A stretch of 64,000 bases of DNA, from positions 4,970,868 to 5,034,867 of the forward strand of contig NZ_KB913037.1 in the NCBI RefSeq assembly GCF_000384295.1, read 5' to 3'. The notes below the pieces were generated by a model. That model ran no database searches, was not told where the DNA came from, and saw only the letters and a program-made list of their open reading frames with translations. This DNA is from Amycolatopsis balhimycina FH 1894. GTDB taxonomy: Bacteria > Actinomycetota > Actinomycetes > Mycobacteriales > Pseudonocardiaceae. Shown here piece after piece: positions 34,797 through 42,284 of the stretch; the first letter of the stretch is position 1, and each line of letters begins with the position of its first letter. Position numbers and translations under genes: made by a program.

Positions 34797-35979
34797 TCTG
34801 TCCGGGAGCGACCGCGCTCGCCGGCAACCGCGTGCCCAACGTCCCGAGCCCGGCCACGGCGAGACCGGCACACGCCCCCACCAGCACCCAGGGTAACCAG
34901 TCCGCAACGGCGAACAACGCCACCACGACGGGCGCGATCACCTGCGCCACGGTGAACGCGTACTGGTACGCGGCGAGATAACGGCCGCGGGCGACCGGAG
35001 GTGCCGCGGCCTCGGCCAGTGCCCCCGACCGCGGCCCGAAGACCAGGTCACCGGCGGCGAACACCAGCGTCGAGGCCAGCAGGTACGCCACGCGCCAGTC
35101 GCCGGGCACGAGCAGCACACCCAGGCTGACCAGGCACCAGACGGCGAACAACGCCGACCCCACCCGCATCGCGGCGATCCGGTTCAGCCGGGCGGTGAGC
35201 CGCAGCGCGAGCGTGCCGCCGACGCTGGTCACCACGGTCAGCAGCGCGAGGATCGCCCCCGGCAGCCAGGCCGGGCCGTGCAGCCGGTCGAGCACGAACA
35301 CCGGCGTCCCGATCAGGAAGAAGTCGAGCGAGAGCCCGAAAAGGCCACTGAAGAGGATCAACGCGAGATACGGCCGGTCGCGCAGCACCCGGGCCGACGG
35401 CGTGCAGACCTGCCGGTGCGGCCGTGCGAGCTCGACGAAAGCGGCGAGGATCGACGCGGCCACGAAGAACGTCACGGCGTCGACAGCGAGTGCGATGCGG
35501 TAGCCGGCGGTACCGAGCCACGTCAGGAGCGCACCCGCCGCGAGACCGCCCAGGCCGAAGCAGCCGGCCCGCACCATCCCCACCTCGGCGAACGGCCGAT
35601 CCTTCGGGACGTCGCCCGCGACGTCGGCGATGAACACGAACAGGGAGCTGTAGAAGAGCTGCTGGCCGGCGGCGAGCAGGACCGCCGCGGCCACCACCGG
35701 GCCGGGACCGTCGGCGATGAGGTAGGCGCCGGCGCCGCCGGCCTGCAGCAGCTGGGCGACGATCACCACGGCGCGCGGCCCGAAGCGGTCCACCAGCCGG
35801 CCGGCCAGCGGCGGCACGACGAGCCCTCCTACCGCACCGAGGGTGACGGCGGTACCCGCCATCGCCAGCGGCACGCCGACGACCTGTGTCACGTAGACCA
35901 GCGCCAACGGGAGGAACAACCCTGAGCCGAAGTTGTCGATCCCCAGCGCGCACAGCAGTGCGACCCGGCTACGCGTCAC
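34792..35979 (-). CDS. MFS transporter
   Basis: 395 residues, 12 predicted membrane segments, major facilitator superfamily. Features: '[23 protein letters not shown]' in TM1, motif A-like '[16 protein letters not shown]' between TM2 and TM3, and the second-half counterpart near '[15 protein letters not shown]'. Probably a drug or metabolite exporter; the substrate is unknown. GTG 35979. Its stop codon is part of the clpB HAIR site. Confidence 0.88.
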   Translation of the reverse strand: MTRSRVALLCALGIDNFGSGLFLPLALVYVTQVVGVPLAMAGTAVTLGAVGGLVVPPLAGRLVDRFGPRAVVIVAQLLQAGGAGAYLIADGPGPVVAAAVLLAAGQQLFYSSLFVFIADVAGDVPKDRPFAEVGMVRAGCFGLGGLAAGALLTWLGTAGYRIALAVDAVTFFVAASILAAFVELARPHRQVCTPSARVLRDRPYLALILFSGLFGLSLDFFLIGTPVFVLDRLHGPAWLPGAILALLTVVTSVGGTLALRLTARLNRIAAMRVGSALFAVWCLVSLGVLLVPGDWRVAYLLASTLVFAAGDLVFGPRSGALAEAAAPPVARGRYLAAYQYAFTVAQVIAPVVVALFAVADWLPWVLVGACAGLAVAGLGTLGTRLPASAVAPGQS

Positions 35980-36079
35980 CCACCGACGTTAACCCTGACG
36001 AATGGCCCCAAGTCAGGACCGAACGGACACTTTCCGAAGGGCAAAAAGCCACTTCCAGTGTGCCTCTTGGCCACGGGCG

Positions 36080-36571
36080 TCACTTGGTCGTGTCAGCCAA
36101 GTCGGCGGCGCTGCCGAGAGCCCGGCGGAGGTCGGTGTTCATCTCCGCGAGCCGCCCGGTGAGGTCGGTGACGCGCTCGTCGTCCCAGCCGCCGAGCGCC
36201 TTCTCCATGAACTCGAGGTAGTTGGCACGCCAGCGGGCGAGCTCGGCCCGGCCCTTCTCGGACACGCTCACCAGCGACGCCCGGCCGTCTTCGGGCGCGG
36301 GACGGCGATCGATCAGCCCGGCGGCGGAGAGCTGGGTGATCTGCCTGCTCACGACCGACAGGTCGACGAACCGGCGTTTCGCGAGCTCGGACGGCCGCGC
36401 CTCGCCGTTCTTCAGCAGGTCCGAGAGCAGCATCGCGGCCGCCGGATGCAGCCCCGGTTCGCTTTGCCAGGCTTGCATGATCCAGGCGTGCTGGAGCTGG
36501 GAAGCGGTCTTCAGCTCGCGCATGAGGTCGACCCGGACGTCCTCGTCGCTGTCGCTGTCGCCGAAGCCCAT
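36080..36571 (-). CDS. MarR family transcriptional regulator
   Basis: 163 residues, winged HTH: 'ARPSELAKRRFVDLSVVSRQITQLSAAGLIDRR' then wing 'PEDGRASLVSVSEKG'. ATG 36571 has GGGAGGTG 6 nt upstream; the longer frame is not supported. Divergent from a flavohemoglobin gene with a palindromic TTGTGCAATACAA between, so the regulator may control the globin gene as well as itself. Confidence 0.9.
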   Translation of the reverse strand: MGFGDSDSDEDVRVDLMRELKTASQLQHAWIMQAWQSEPGLHPAAAMLLSDLLKNGEARPSELAKRRFVDLSVVSRQITQLSAAGLIDRRPAPEDGRASLVSVSEKGRAELARWRANYLEFMEKALGGWDDERVTDLTGRLAEMNTDLRRALGSAADLADTTK

Positions 36572-36588
36572 CTCGGCACCTCCCTTAG

Positions 36589-36601
36589 TTGTGCAATACA
36601 A
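36589..36601. promoter_or_regulatory. Candidate MarR operator
   Basis: TTGTGCAATACAA, an inverted repeat TTGT-N5-ACAA, 18 bp upstream of the MarR start codon in the 308-bp region shared with the divergent flavohemoglobin gene. Typical size and position for MarR autoregulation. Confidence 0.5.
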
Positions 36602-36796
36602 GTTTATTGCCGGACGCTTGCCGAAGACAACCATCTGCCCGGTGAGGTCGCCCACGCCGTGACCGGGGCCGATACACCCGGTCGGAGCAACAATGCGGGC
36701 AAAAGGCTGCCCGGCCGCTACCCTGCGGACGGGCCGTGCGAGCGGCACGTTCGAGTGACGAGGTGGAAGCAGTGGCGATGGACCCAGGAGGCGGCC

Positions 36797-36883
36797 GTGA
36801 GCGGAAGAGCCGTCGCCGCGCCCCGGCCGGCGGTGCGTGACGGGGTGCCACAGCTCAACCGACCCGTGAACACCCGCCCATGA
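36797..36883 (+). CDS. Short leader ORF overlapping the first flavohemoglobin gene
   Basis: A 28-codon frame from GTG 36797 with an unusually good ribosome site (AGGAGG, 6 nt spacing) whose stop codon overlaps the flavohemoglobin ATG as ATGA (36880-36883). It encodes an Arg/Pro/Val-rich peptide beginning MSGRAVAAPRP. The flavohemoglobin itself has no clear ribosome site, so its translation may depend on reading of this leader. A longer version could begin at an upstream GTG near 36755. The rest of the 308-bp gap (36572-36796) contains the MarR operator and no other gene. Confidence 0.45.
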   Translation: MSGRAVAAPRPAVRDGVPQLNRPVNTRP

Positions 36884-38055
36884 CAGCCGACTCGGTCAGC
36901 CCGCTCCCCAGGTCTTCGGCGCCGCGCGAAGCTCCCCCGGCCGTCACGGCGATGGTCCAGCTCATCCGGGACAGCTGGGCCAGGTCCGAGCCGTACATCG
37001 CCGACATTTCCCAGTTCTTCTACGGGATGCTGTTCACCCTCGCTCCGACCACGCGCGACTTCTTCCCGATCAACATGGAGATCCAGCGCGGCAGGCTGGT
37101 GCGCGCGCTCGTGCACATCGTGCAGATGGTGGACCGGCCCGACGACCTCGCGCCGTTCCTGCGCCAGCTGGGGCGCGACCACCGCAAGTTCGGCGTCGTG
37201 CCCCGCCACTACGAAGCGGTCGGCACCGCATTGCTGGCGTCCCTCAAGAACCACCTCGGCCCGGGCTGGACGCCCGAGGTCGAACGGGCCTGGGCCGAGG
37301 CGTTCACCATCGCCGCCCGGGCCATGCAGGACGCCGCCGCGTCCGACACGAACCCCCGGTCGTGGCAGGCCACCGTGGTCGAGCACCGGCGGCTGACCTG
37401 GGACCTCGCCCTGGTCCGGCTGCGGCCCGACCAGCCGGTGCCCTACCACCCGGGCCAGTACGTGAGCGTCGAAGTGCCGCAGCGGCCGAGGTTGTGGCGG
37501 TACTTCTCGCCGGCGAACGCGCCGCGGGAAGACGGCGGCATCGAGTTCCACGTCCGCGCGATCGACGGCGGCTGGGTCTCCCGCGCCATCGTCAGCCACA
37601 CCCAGCCCGGCGACGTCTGGCGCCTCGGCCCGCCGCTGGGCCGGATGGCGGTCGACCGGGAGTCGTCGCGGGGCGTGCTGATGGTCGCCGGCGGGACGGG
37701 CGTCGCGCCGCTGCGGGCGATCCTCGACCACCTGGCGCTGTGGGGCGAGAACCCGAAGACGCGCCTGTTCTACGGCGGGCCGGCTCGCGAGGACCTCTAC
37801 GACCTCGAGGAACTGCGCGCGCTCGCGGCCATCAACCCGTGGCTGACCATCACGCCGGTGGTGGAGCGCGGCGGCGACGTCCCCGGGTTCGAACAGGGCA
37901 CGCTGGCGGAGGCCGTCACGCGGTACGGCGCCTGGCCCGGCCACGACATCCTCGTGTCCGGCTCACCGGCGATGATCCGCGCGACGGTGTCGCGCATGCT
38001 GGTCGCGGGCAGCGCGCTGGACCAGATCCAGTACGACCCGTTCACGATCGACTAA
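36880..38055 (+). CDS. Flavohemoglobin-type protein 1 (globin plus FAD/NAD(P)H reductase)
   Basis: 391 residues. Globin domain residues ~20-150: 'ISQFFYGMLF' with the B10 Tyr, 'DFFPINMEIQRGRL' (CD1 Phe, E7 Gln), and 'HRKFGVVPRHYEAVGTALL' with the proximal F8 His. FAD domain ~155-255 has 'RYFSPANAP' (RxYS-type flavin motif, here RYFS) and 'HVRAIDGGWVSRAIV'; NAD(P) domain ~265-391 has 'VAGGTGVAPLRAIL' and 'ILVSGSPAMI'. Such proteins oxidise NO to nitrate at the expense of NAD(P)H. A close paralogue follows downstream. Confidence 0.9.
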   Translation: MTADSVSPLPRSSAPREAPPAVTAMVQLIRDSWARSEPYIADISQFFYGMLFTLAPTTRDFFPINMEIQRGRLVRALVHIVQMVDRPDDLAPFLRQLGRDHRKFGVVPRHYEAVGTALLASLKNHLGPGWTPEVERAWAEAFTIAARAMQDAAASDTNPRSWQATVVEHRRLTWDLALVRLRPDQPVPYHPGQYVSVEVPQRPRLWRYFSPANAPREDGGIEFHVRAIDGGWVSRAIVSHTQPGDVWRLGPPLGRMAVDRESSRGVLMVAGGTGVAPLRAILDHLALWGENPKTRLFYGGPAREDLYDLEELRALAAINPWLTITPVVERGGDVPGFEQGTLAEAVTRYGAWPGHDILVSGSPAMIRATVSRMLVAGSALDQIQYDPFTID

Positions 38056-38339
38056 CCACCATCTGCCCAGCGGCAATCCACCGTCCGGTGAATGATTTCG
38101 TTACGCTTCGGAAATCGGCAACCAATAACGGATGAATCGACGCCGTGATCATTTTTACGCTGCGACAGATGGGGCTCACCGGGCGTACTTGAATTGCTCC
38201 GTTCGAGCGGAACGCGCGGAATCACGCGCATCTGCACGGGAATTCGCCTACAGTCGGGAACCCTCGGGGGCGGTACCGCGACAGCGACGCCGCATGCACG
38301 GCGCAAAAGTCTTTGCAGGACTGGAGATTACCGTTCCCG
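38056..38339 (+). other. Intergenic region between the two flavohemoglobin genes
   Basis: 284 bp, clearly more AT-rich than its surroundings near 38085-38175, as expected for a promoter. It contains an inverted repeat CGTTC-GAGCG-GAACG near 38200-38214 and a small frame from ATG 38294 (18 codons, ending at 38350) that overlaps the start of the second flavohemoglobin by 11 nt. No firm gene. Confidence 0.4.
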
Positions 38340-39515
38340 ATGAACGCTGAATCCGTGAAGATCTCCGCAATGCCCGAAACGCTTCCCGTTTCGGCTGTGG
38401 AAGGCCGAGAGATGGCCCGGTTGATTCGTGAAAGTTTTGCGCAGATCGAACCGAAAGCCGACGAACTCGCGCAGTACTTCTACGCCGCGTTGTTCGTGGT
38501 CGCCCCCGACTGCCGCGCTCTGTTCCCGGTCGCCATGGCGACCCAGCGAGGCAGGCTGCTGCGCGCCCTCGTGTACGTGGTGCAGATGGTCGACCGGCCC
38601 GACGAGCTGGTCACCTTCCTCGGGCAGCTGGGCCGCGACCACCGCAAGTTCGCCGTCGTCGGCCGCCACTACGACGCCGTCGGGGTCGCGCTGATCGCGG
38701 CGCTGAAACGGTTTCTCAAGGAAAAGTGGACCACCGAGGTGGAATCCGCGTGGACCGCGGCGTACGGGCTCATCGCCAAGACCATGCGCGAGGCCGCCCT
38801 GGCGGAGACCGGGCCGGCGGCGTGGGCGGCGACCGTGCTGGAACACCGGAAGCTCGCCCGCGACGTCGCACTGGTGAAGGTGCGCACCGACGGTCTCCTG
38901 CCGTATCGTCCCGGCGGGTACGTCAGCGTGGAAGTGCCGCAGCGGCCCCGGTTCTGGCGGTACCTCTCGCCGGCGAACGCGCCCCGCGGCGACGGTCAGC
39001 TCACCTTCCACGTGCGCGCCGTGCCTGGCGGCTGGGTCAGCGGAAGCATCGTCAACCACACCAGGCCGGGTGACGTCTGGCGCCTCGGGCCGTCGATGGG
39101 CGTGCTGAACGTGCGGCCGGCCACGGCGAAACGGCGGTTGCTCATGGTCGGCGGCGGCACCGGGATCACGCCGTTGCTGGCGGTCCTCGACGACCTTTCC
39201 CGCTGGAAGCGGAACCCGCCGGTGCACCTGTTCTTCGGGGGCCGAAGACCGGAAGACCTGTACGCGCTGGAGAACCTGCGCCGGCTGGCCGCGACGTCCA
39301 AGTGGCTGACGGTCACGCCGGTCACGGAGGAAGGCGCCGTGACCGGCGGCGACCGGGGGACGCTCGCCCACGCCGTGACCCAGCGGGGCACGTGGCAGGA
39401 CCACGACGTCCTCGTTTCCGGTTCGCCGGCGATGATCCAGGCGACCGTCGCGAAGCTGCTGGACAGGGGGGTCGACCTGGAACGAATATCCTACGACCCG
39501 TTTACGCTGGACTGA
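38340..39515 (+). CDS. Flavohemoglobin-type protein 2
   Basis: 391 residues, paralogue of the preceding flavohemoglobin with the same domain order. 'LAQYFYAALFVVAPDCRALFPVAMATQRGRLLRALVYVVQMVDRP' and 'HRKFAVVGRHYDAVGVALI' (proximal His) form the globin; 'GGYVSVEVPQRPRFWRYLSPANAP' the FAD part (RYLS instead of RYFS); 'VGGGTGITPLLAVL' and 'VLVSGSPAMIQATV' the NAD(P) part. ATG 38340; ATG 38370 is possible. It has its own AT-rich upstream region, so the two copies may respond to different signals. Confidence 0.9.
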   Translation: MNAESVKISAMPETLPVSAVEGREMARLIRESFAQIEPKADELAQYFYAALFVVAPDCRALFPVAMATQRGRLLRALVYVVQMVDRPDELVTFLGQLGRDHRKFAVVGRHYDAVGVALIAALKRFLKEKWTTEVESAWTAAYGLIAKTMREAALAETGPAAWAATVLEHRKLARDVALVKVRTDGLLPYRPGGYVSVEVPQRPRFWRYLSPANAPRGDGQLTFHVRAVPGGWVSGSIVNHTRPGDVWRLGPSMGVLNVRPATAKRRLLMVGGGTGITPLLAVLDDLSRWKRNPPVHLFFGGRRPEDLYALENLRRLAATSKWLTVTPVTEEGAVTGGDRGTLAHAVTQRGTWQDHDVLVSGSPAMIQATVAKLLDRGVDLERISYDPFTLD

Positions 39516-39590
39516 GCTTTGCCCGGAATGCGCTGAGAGACTCTCAGCCGCTCCAGCCGAACCACCGGATTCTGGTCTATCTTCACCGAT

Positions 39591-40307
39591 ATGGAGATGA
39601 CTATTCCGGTTTCGGACGGCACCATCGGCGGCTACCTCGCGGAACCCGCCGGCGCGGGCCCCCACCCTGGCGTGGTGCTCATCCACGACGCGTTCGGGCT
39701 GAGCCAGGACACGAAAACCATCACCGACCGCTTCGCGGCCGAGGGCTACCTCGCGCTCAGCCCCGACCTGTATTCGCGCGGGGGCATGCGCCGCTGCGTG
39801 CGCCGGGTGTTTTCGGACATGTTCGCCAACCAGGGCCGCACGTTCGGCGACATCGAGGCCTCGCGTTCGCTGCTCGCCGGGCGGCCGGACTGCTCGGGCC
39901 GGATCGGCATCGCCGGGTTCTGCATGGGCGGCGGCTTCGCGCTCGTCGCGGCATCGCGCGGGTTCTCCGCGTCCGCGCCGTATTACGGCCAGTTGCCGAA
40001 GAACCTGTCGGTCCTCGACGACGCGTGCCCGATCGTCGCCAGTTTCGGCAAGAAGGACTTCGGGCTGCGTGGCGCCGCGGCGAAACTCGAGACGGCGCTC
40101 GCCGCGCGTGGCATCCCGCACGACGTCAAGGAGTACCCGGACGCCAGCCACGGGTTCGCCAACAAGATCGACACGGCGGCCCCGGTGAACCTGCTGCTCA
40201 AGGTCGTCGGCTTCACCTACCACCACGAGTCGGCCGAAGACGCGTGGCACCGGGTGACGTCCTTCTTCGGCGAACACCTGCAGCAGCCGTCCCGACCTTC
40301 GCACTGA
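39591..40307 (+). CDS. Dienelactone hydrolase family protein
   Basis: 238-residue alpha/beta hydrolase. The nucleophile elbow is 'GFCMGGGFAL' with Cys instead of Ser, as in dienelactone hydrolase; 'ASFGKKDFG' carries the Asp and 'PDASHGFAN' the His of the triad; 'VVLIHDAFGLS' is the oxyanion strand. Hydrolyses a lactone or ester; substrate unknown. ATG 39591 is taken; ATG 39597 is close by. Separate from its neighbours. Confidence 0.88.
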   Translation: MEMTIPVSDGTIGGYLAEPAGAGPHPGVVLIHDAFGLSQDTKTITDRFAAEGYLALSPDLYSRGGMRRCVRRVFSDMFANQGRTFGDIEASRSLLAGRPDCSGRIGIAGFCMGGGFALVAASRGFSASAPYYGQLPKNLSVLDDACPIVASFGKKDFGLRGAAAKLETALAARGIPHDVKEYPDASHGFANKIDTAAPVNLLLKVVGFTYHHESAEDAWHRVTSFFGEHLQQPSRPSH

Positions 40308-40347
40308 GCCAAGTGGGGCAGAGCTTTCATCGAACGGCGGCAGTTTG

Positions 40348-40377
40348 TTGACCGTTGTGCCCGAATCGCCTTATGGT
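40348..40377 (+). promoter_or_regulatory. Promoter of the LPMO-DUF305 operon
   Basis: TTGACC (40348-40353), 18-bp spacer, TATGGT (40372-40377). The -10 element is the left part of the dre site, so DasR binding would directly occlude RNA polymerase. About 70-nt untranslated leader follows. Confidence 0.6.
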
Positions 40378-40387
40378 CTAGACCACA
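40372..40387. promoter_or_regulatory. DasR operator (dre site) of the chitin LPMO operon
   Basis: The core TGGTCTAGACCA (40374-40385) is an exact match to the dre palindrome of DasR. Located 67 bp upstream of the LPMO start codon. With the dre at nagA, it connects extracellular chitin attack to GlcNAc-6-phosphate catabolism under one regulator whose gene is outside the window. Confidence 0.92.
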
Positions 40388-40453
40388 TCGATCCCTCCGA
40401 TGTGCTCGTTCGTCCTCCCCCGGAACAACGGTGTTCCCCCTCGAGGAGCCGAA

Positions 40454-41203
40454 ATGACCTGGAACAGAAAGCTCTTCGCGGCCGCTGCCGGTGTCTTGCT
40501 CGCGCCGGTGCTGGTCGTCGTCCTCCCCGCCACCACCGCGAGCGCCCACGGCTACATCTCGGATCCGCCCAGCAGGCAGGCCAACTGCGCGGCGGGGAAG
40601 GTCCCGGCCTGCGGCAGCATCGTCTACGAACCCCAGAGCGTCGAAGGTCCCAAGGGCCTGCGCAGCTGCGACGGCGGCAACGCGCGCTTCTCGGAGCTCT
40701 CCGACGAGTCGAAGCCGTGGCCCGCCAAGTCCGTCGGCACGACGGTGACGTTCAACTGGGTGTTCACCGCCCGCCACGCCACAAAGGACTACCAGTACTT
40801 CGTCGGCAACACCCTCGTCGCGTCGTTCGACGGCCACAACCAGCAGCCGCCGGCGACGGTGTCGCACACGGTGAACCTGGCCGGCTATCCGGGCCGGGTG
40901 AAGGTCCTCGCGATCTGGAACATCTCCGACACGACCAACGCGTTCTACAGCTGCGTCGACCTCCAGATCGGCGGTGGCGGAACTCCGCCACCCACAACGA
41001 CCCCACCGCCGACCACGACGCGGCCGCCCCCGACGACCCCGACGACCACGCCCCCTTCGAGTGGCACGTGGGCGGCGGGCACGGCGTACAAGGTCGGCGA
41101 CGTCGTCACCTACGGCGGCGTGAGCTACCGCTGCATCCAGGCACACACGGCGATCGCGGGCTGGGAGCCGCCGAACACCCCGGCACTCTGGCAGCGTCAG
41201 TGA
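40454..41203 (+). CDS. Chitin-active lytic polysaccharide monooxygenase (AA10) with C-terminal CBM5/12
   Basis: 249 residues. The signal peptide ends at 'TASA' so that His32 becomes the mature N-terminus; with His108 ('TARHATKDYQYFV') it builds the copper histidine brace of AA10 enzymes. Domain ~32-175 shows 'HGYISDPPSRQANC', 'SCDGGNARFSEL' and 'VKVLAIWNISDTTNAFYSCVD'. A Pro/Thr linker (~176-205) leads to a chitin-binding CBM5/12 ('WAAGTAYKVGDVVTYGGVSYRCIQAH', 'PPNTPALW'). Oxidatively cleaves crystalline chitin outside the cell. GAGGAG precedes ATG 40454; a dre site controls it. Its stop overlaps the DUF305 start. Confidence 0.95.
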   Translation: MTWNRKLFAAAAGVLLAPVLVVVLPATTASAHGYISDPPSRQANCAAGKVPACGSIVYEPQSVEGPKGLRSCDGGNARFSELSDESKPWPAKSVGTTVTFNWVFTARHATKDYQYFVGNTLVASFDGHNQQPPATVSHTVNLAGYPGRVKVLAIWNISDTTNAFYSCVDLQIGGGGTPPPTTTPPPTTTRPPPTTPTTTPPSSGTWAAGTAYKVGDVVTYGGVSYRCIQAHTAIAGWEPPNTPALWQRQ

Positions 41204-41733
41204 GGCTGGTCTTGGTCGTCGCGTCGCTGCTGCTGACCGCCTGCGGCGCGACGGCCGCCCCACCCGCGTACAACGCGGCCGACGTGATGTTCCTGCAGAT
41301 GCTGATCCCGCAGAACCGGCAGGGCATCGAGATCGTCCGGCTGGCCGCCGACCGGCCGTTGCCGGCCGCGCTGAAGGAACTGGCGGCGGCGATCGGGTCG
41401 ACCCAGCAGACCGAGATCGACACCATGAAGGGCTGGCTCCGCGGCTGGGCCGCGCCCGAAACGATGGACATGGATCCGCAGGCCCACGCGGGTCACGGCG
41501 GCATGAAGATGACTTCGCCGGACCTGGTGTCCGCATTGAAGACCGCCCCGGACGCCGAGTTCGGCCGCAAGTTCCTGGACGTGCTCATCGGACAGCAGCA
41601 AGGGGCGGCCGAACTGGCCCGGACGGAGAACGGCACCGGCGGCGGAGTCAACGCCGAGGCCCGCGACCTGGCCCGGCGGGTCATCGAGTCGCGGACGGCG
41701 GAGGTCGGGCAGCTGCTGAACTTCAAGGTGTGA
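41200..41733 (+). CDS. DUF305 family lipoprotein, possible copper-handling partner of the LPMO
   Basis: 177 residues with a lipobox 'LLTAC' (C15) and the DUF305 helical-bundle pattern ('FLQMLIPQNRQGIEIVRLAA', 'TQQTEIDTMKGWLRGW', 'LDVLIGQQQGAAELAR'). A Met/His cluster, 'MDMDPQAHAGHGGMKM' (residues 89-104), could bind copper, as in the DUF305 protein CopM. The usual 'MIPHH' histidines are replaced by 'LIPQN'. GTG 41200 overlaps the LPMO stop (GTGA), so the two proteins are made together. Copper delivery to the LPMO is a reasonable but untested inference. Confidence 0.87.
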   Translation: MRLVLVVASLLLTACGATAAPPAYNAADVMFLQMLIPQNRQGIEIVRLAADRPLPAALKELAAAIGSTQQTEIDTMKGWLRGWAAPETMDMDPQAHAGHGGMKMTSPDLVSALKTAPDAEFGRKFLDVLIGQQQGAAELARTENGTGGGVNAEARDLARRVIESRTAEVGQLLNFKV

Positions 41734-41759
41734 CCCCCCGCGGCGCACCTTGAACGCGA

Positions 41760-41792
41760 GAAGGCCTCCCCGGTCACCTCGGGGAGGCCTTC
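41760..41792. terminator. Convergent terminator between the DUF305 gene and hspR
   Basis: GAAGGCCTCCCC (41760-41771) pairs with GGGGAGGCCTTC (41781-41792) through a 9-nt loop: a 12-bp, GC-rich stem placed between two converging genes. It should stop transcription from both sides. Confidence 0.85.
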
Positions 41793-41795
41793 GTC

Positions 41796-41855
41796 GCACA
41801 GTCTTCAGCGGCACAGTCTTCAGCGGCACAGTCTTCAGCGGCGCGGTCGTCAGCG
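41796..41855. repeat. Four tandem 15-bp repeats at the end of hspR
   Basis: Unit GCACAGTCTTCAGCG occurs three times identically (41796-41810, 41811-41825, 41826-41840) followed by a diverged fourth copy GCGCGGTCGTCAGCG (41841-41855) that contains the hspR stop codon. Three identical units point to recent slippage expansion just beyond the hspR coding end. Confidence 0.9.
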
Positions 41856-42284
41856 GCGCTTGGGCCGCCACACCACCATCGCCGTCTGCTGGTTGAGGGG
41901 CACCAGGTCCCGGCGGTAGGACGCGTGCGCCGCCGCCGCGGCCTGGTCCGCCGCGACGTAGGCCGCGGCCAGTTCCTCGGTCAGCTCCGCGACGCGGGCC
42001 CGCAGCGCGTCGACCTGGTTCTCCAGCTCGATGATGCGCTTGATGCCGGCCAGGTTGACGCCGTCCTCCTGCGAGAGGCGCTGCACCTCGCGCAGCAGCG
42101 CGATGTCCCGCATCGAGTAGCGCCGGCCGCCACCGGAGGTGCGGCCCGGCGACACCAGGCCCTGCCGGTCGTAGGTGCGCAAGGTCTGCGCGTGCATCCC
42201 GGCGAGCTGAGCCGCCACCGAGATGACGAACACCGGGGTCTCCTCGTCCCCCTCAGGGGGCATCCCGCCGAACATCTGTCTCAC
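41850..42284 (-). CDS. hspR: Heat-shock repressor HspR (MerR family)
   Basis: 144 residues. MerR-type HTH at ~18-85: 'VFVISVAAQLAGMHAQTLRTYDRQGLV' and 'GGGRRYSMRDIALLREVQRLSQEDGVNLAGIKRIIELE', then a coiled coil and a C-terminal tail 'MVVWRPKRR'. HspR with DnaK as co-repressor represses dnaK and clpB via HAIR sites, both present in this window. GTG 42284 overlaps the dnaJ stop; ATG 42275 has a better spaced AGGTGAG and is a credible alternative. Four 15-bp repeats follow its stop. Confidence 0.94.
   Translation of the reverse strand: MRQMFGGMPPEGDEETPVFVISVAAQLAGMHAQTLRTYDRQGLVSPGRTSGGGRRYSMRDIALLREVQRLSQEDGVNLAGIKRIIELENQVDALRARVAELTEELAAAYVAADQAAAAAHASYRRDLVPLNQQTAMVVWRPKRR

Noticed and set aside
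39565..39582. TGGTCTATC upstream of the dienelactone hydrolase as a DasR site
   Set aside because: Only the left half matches; the right arm is not complementary.
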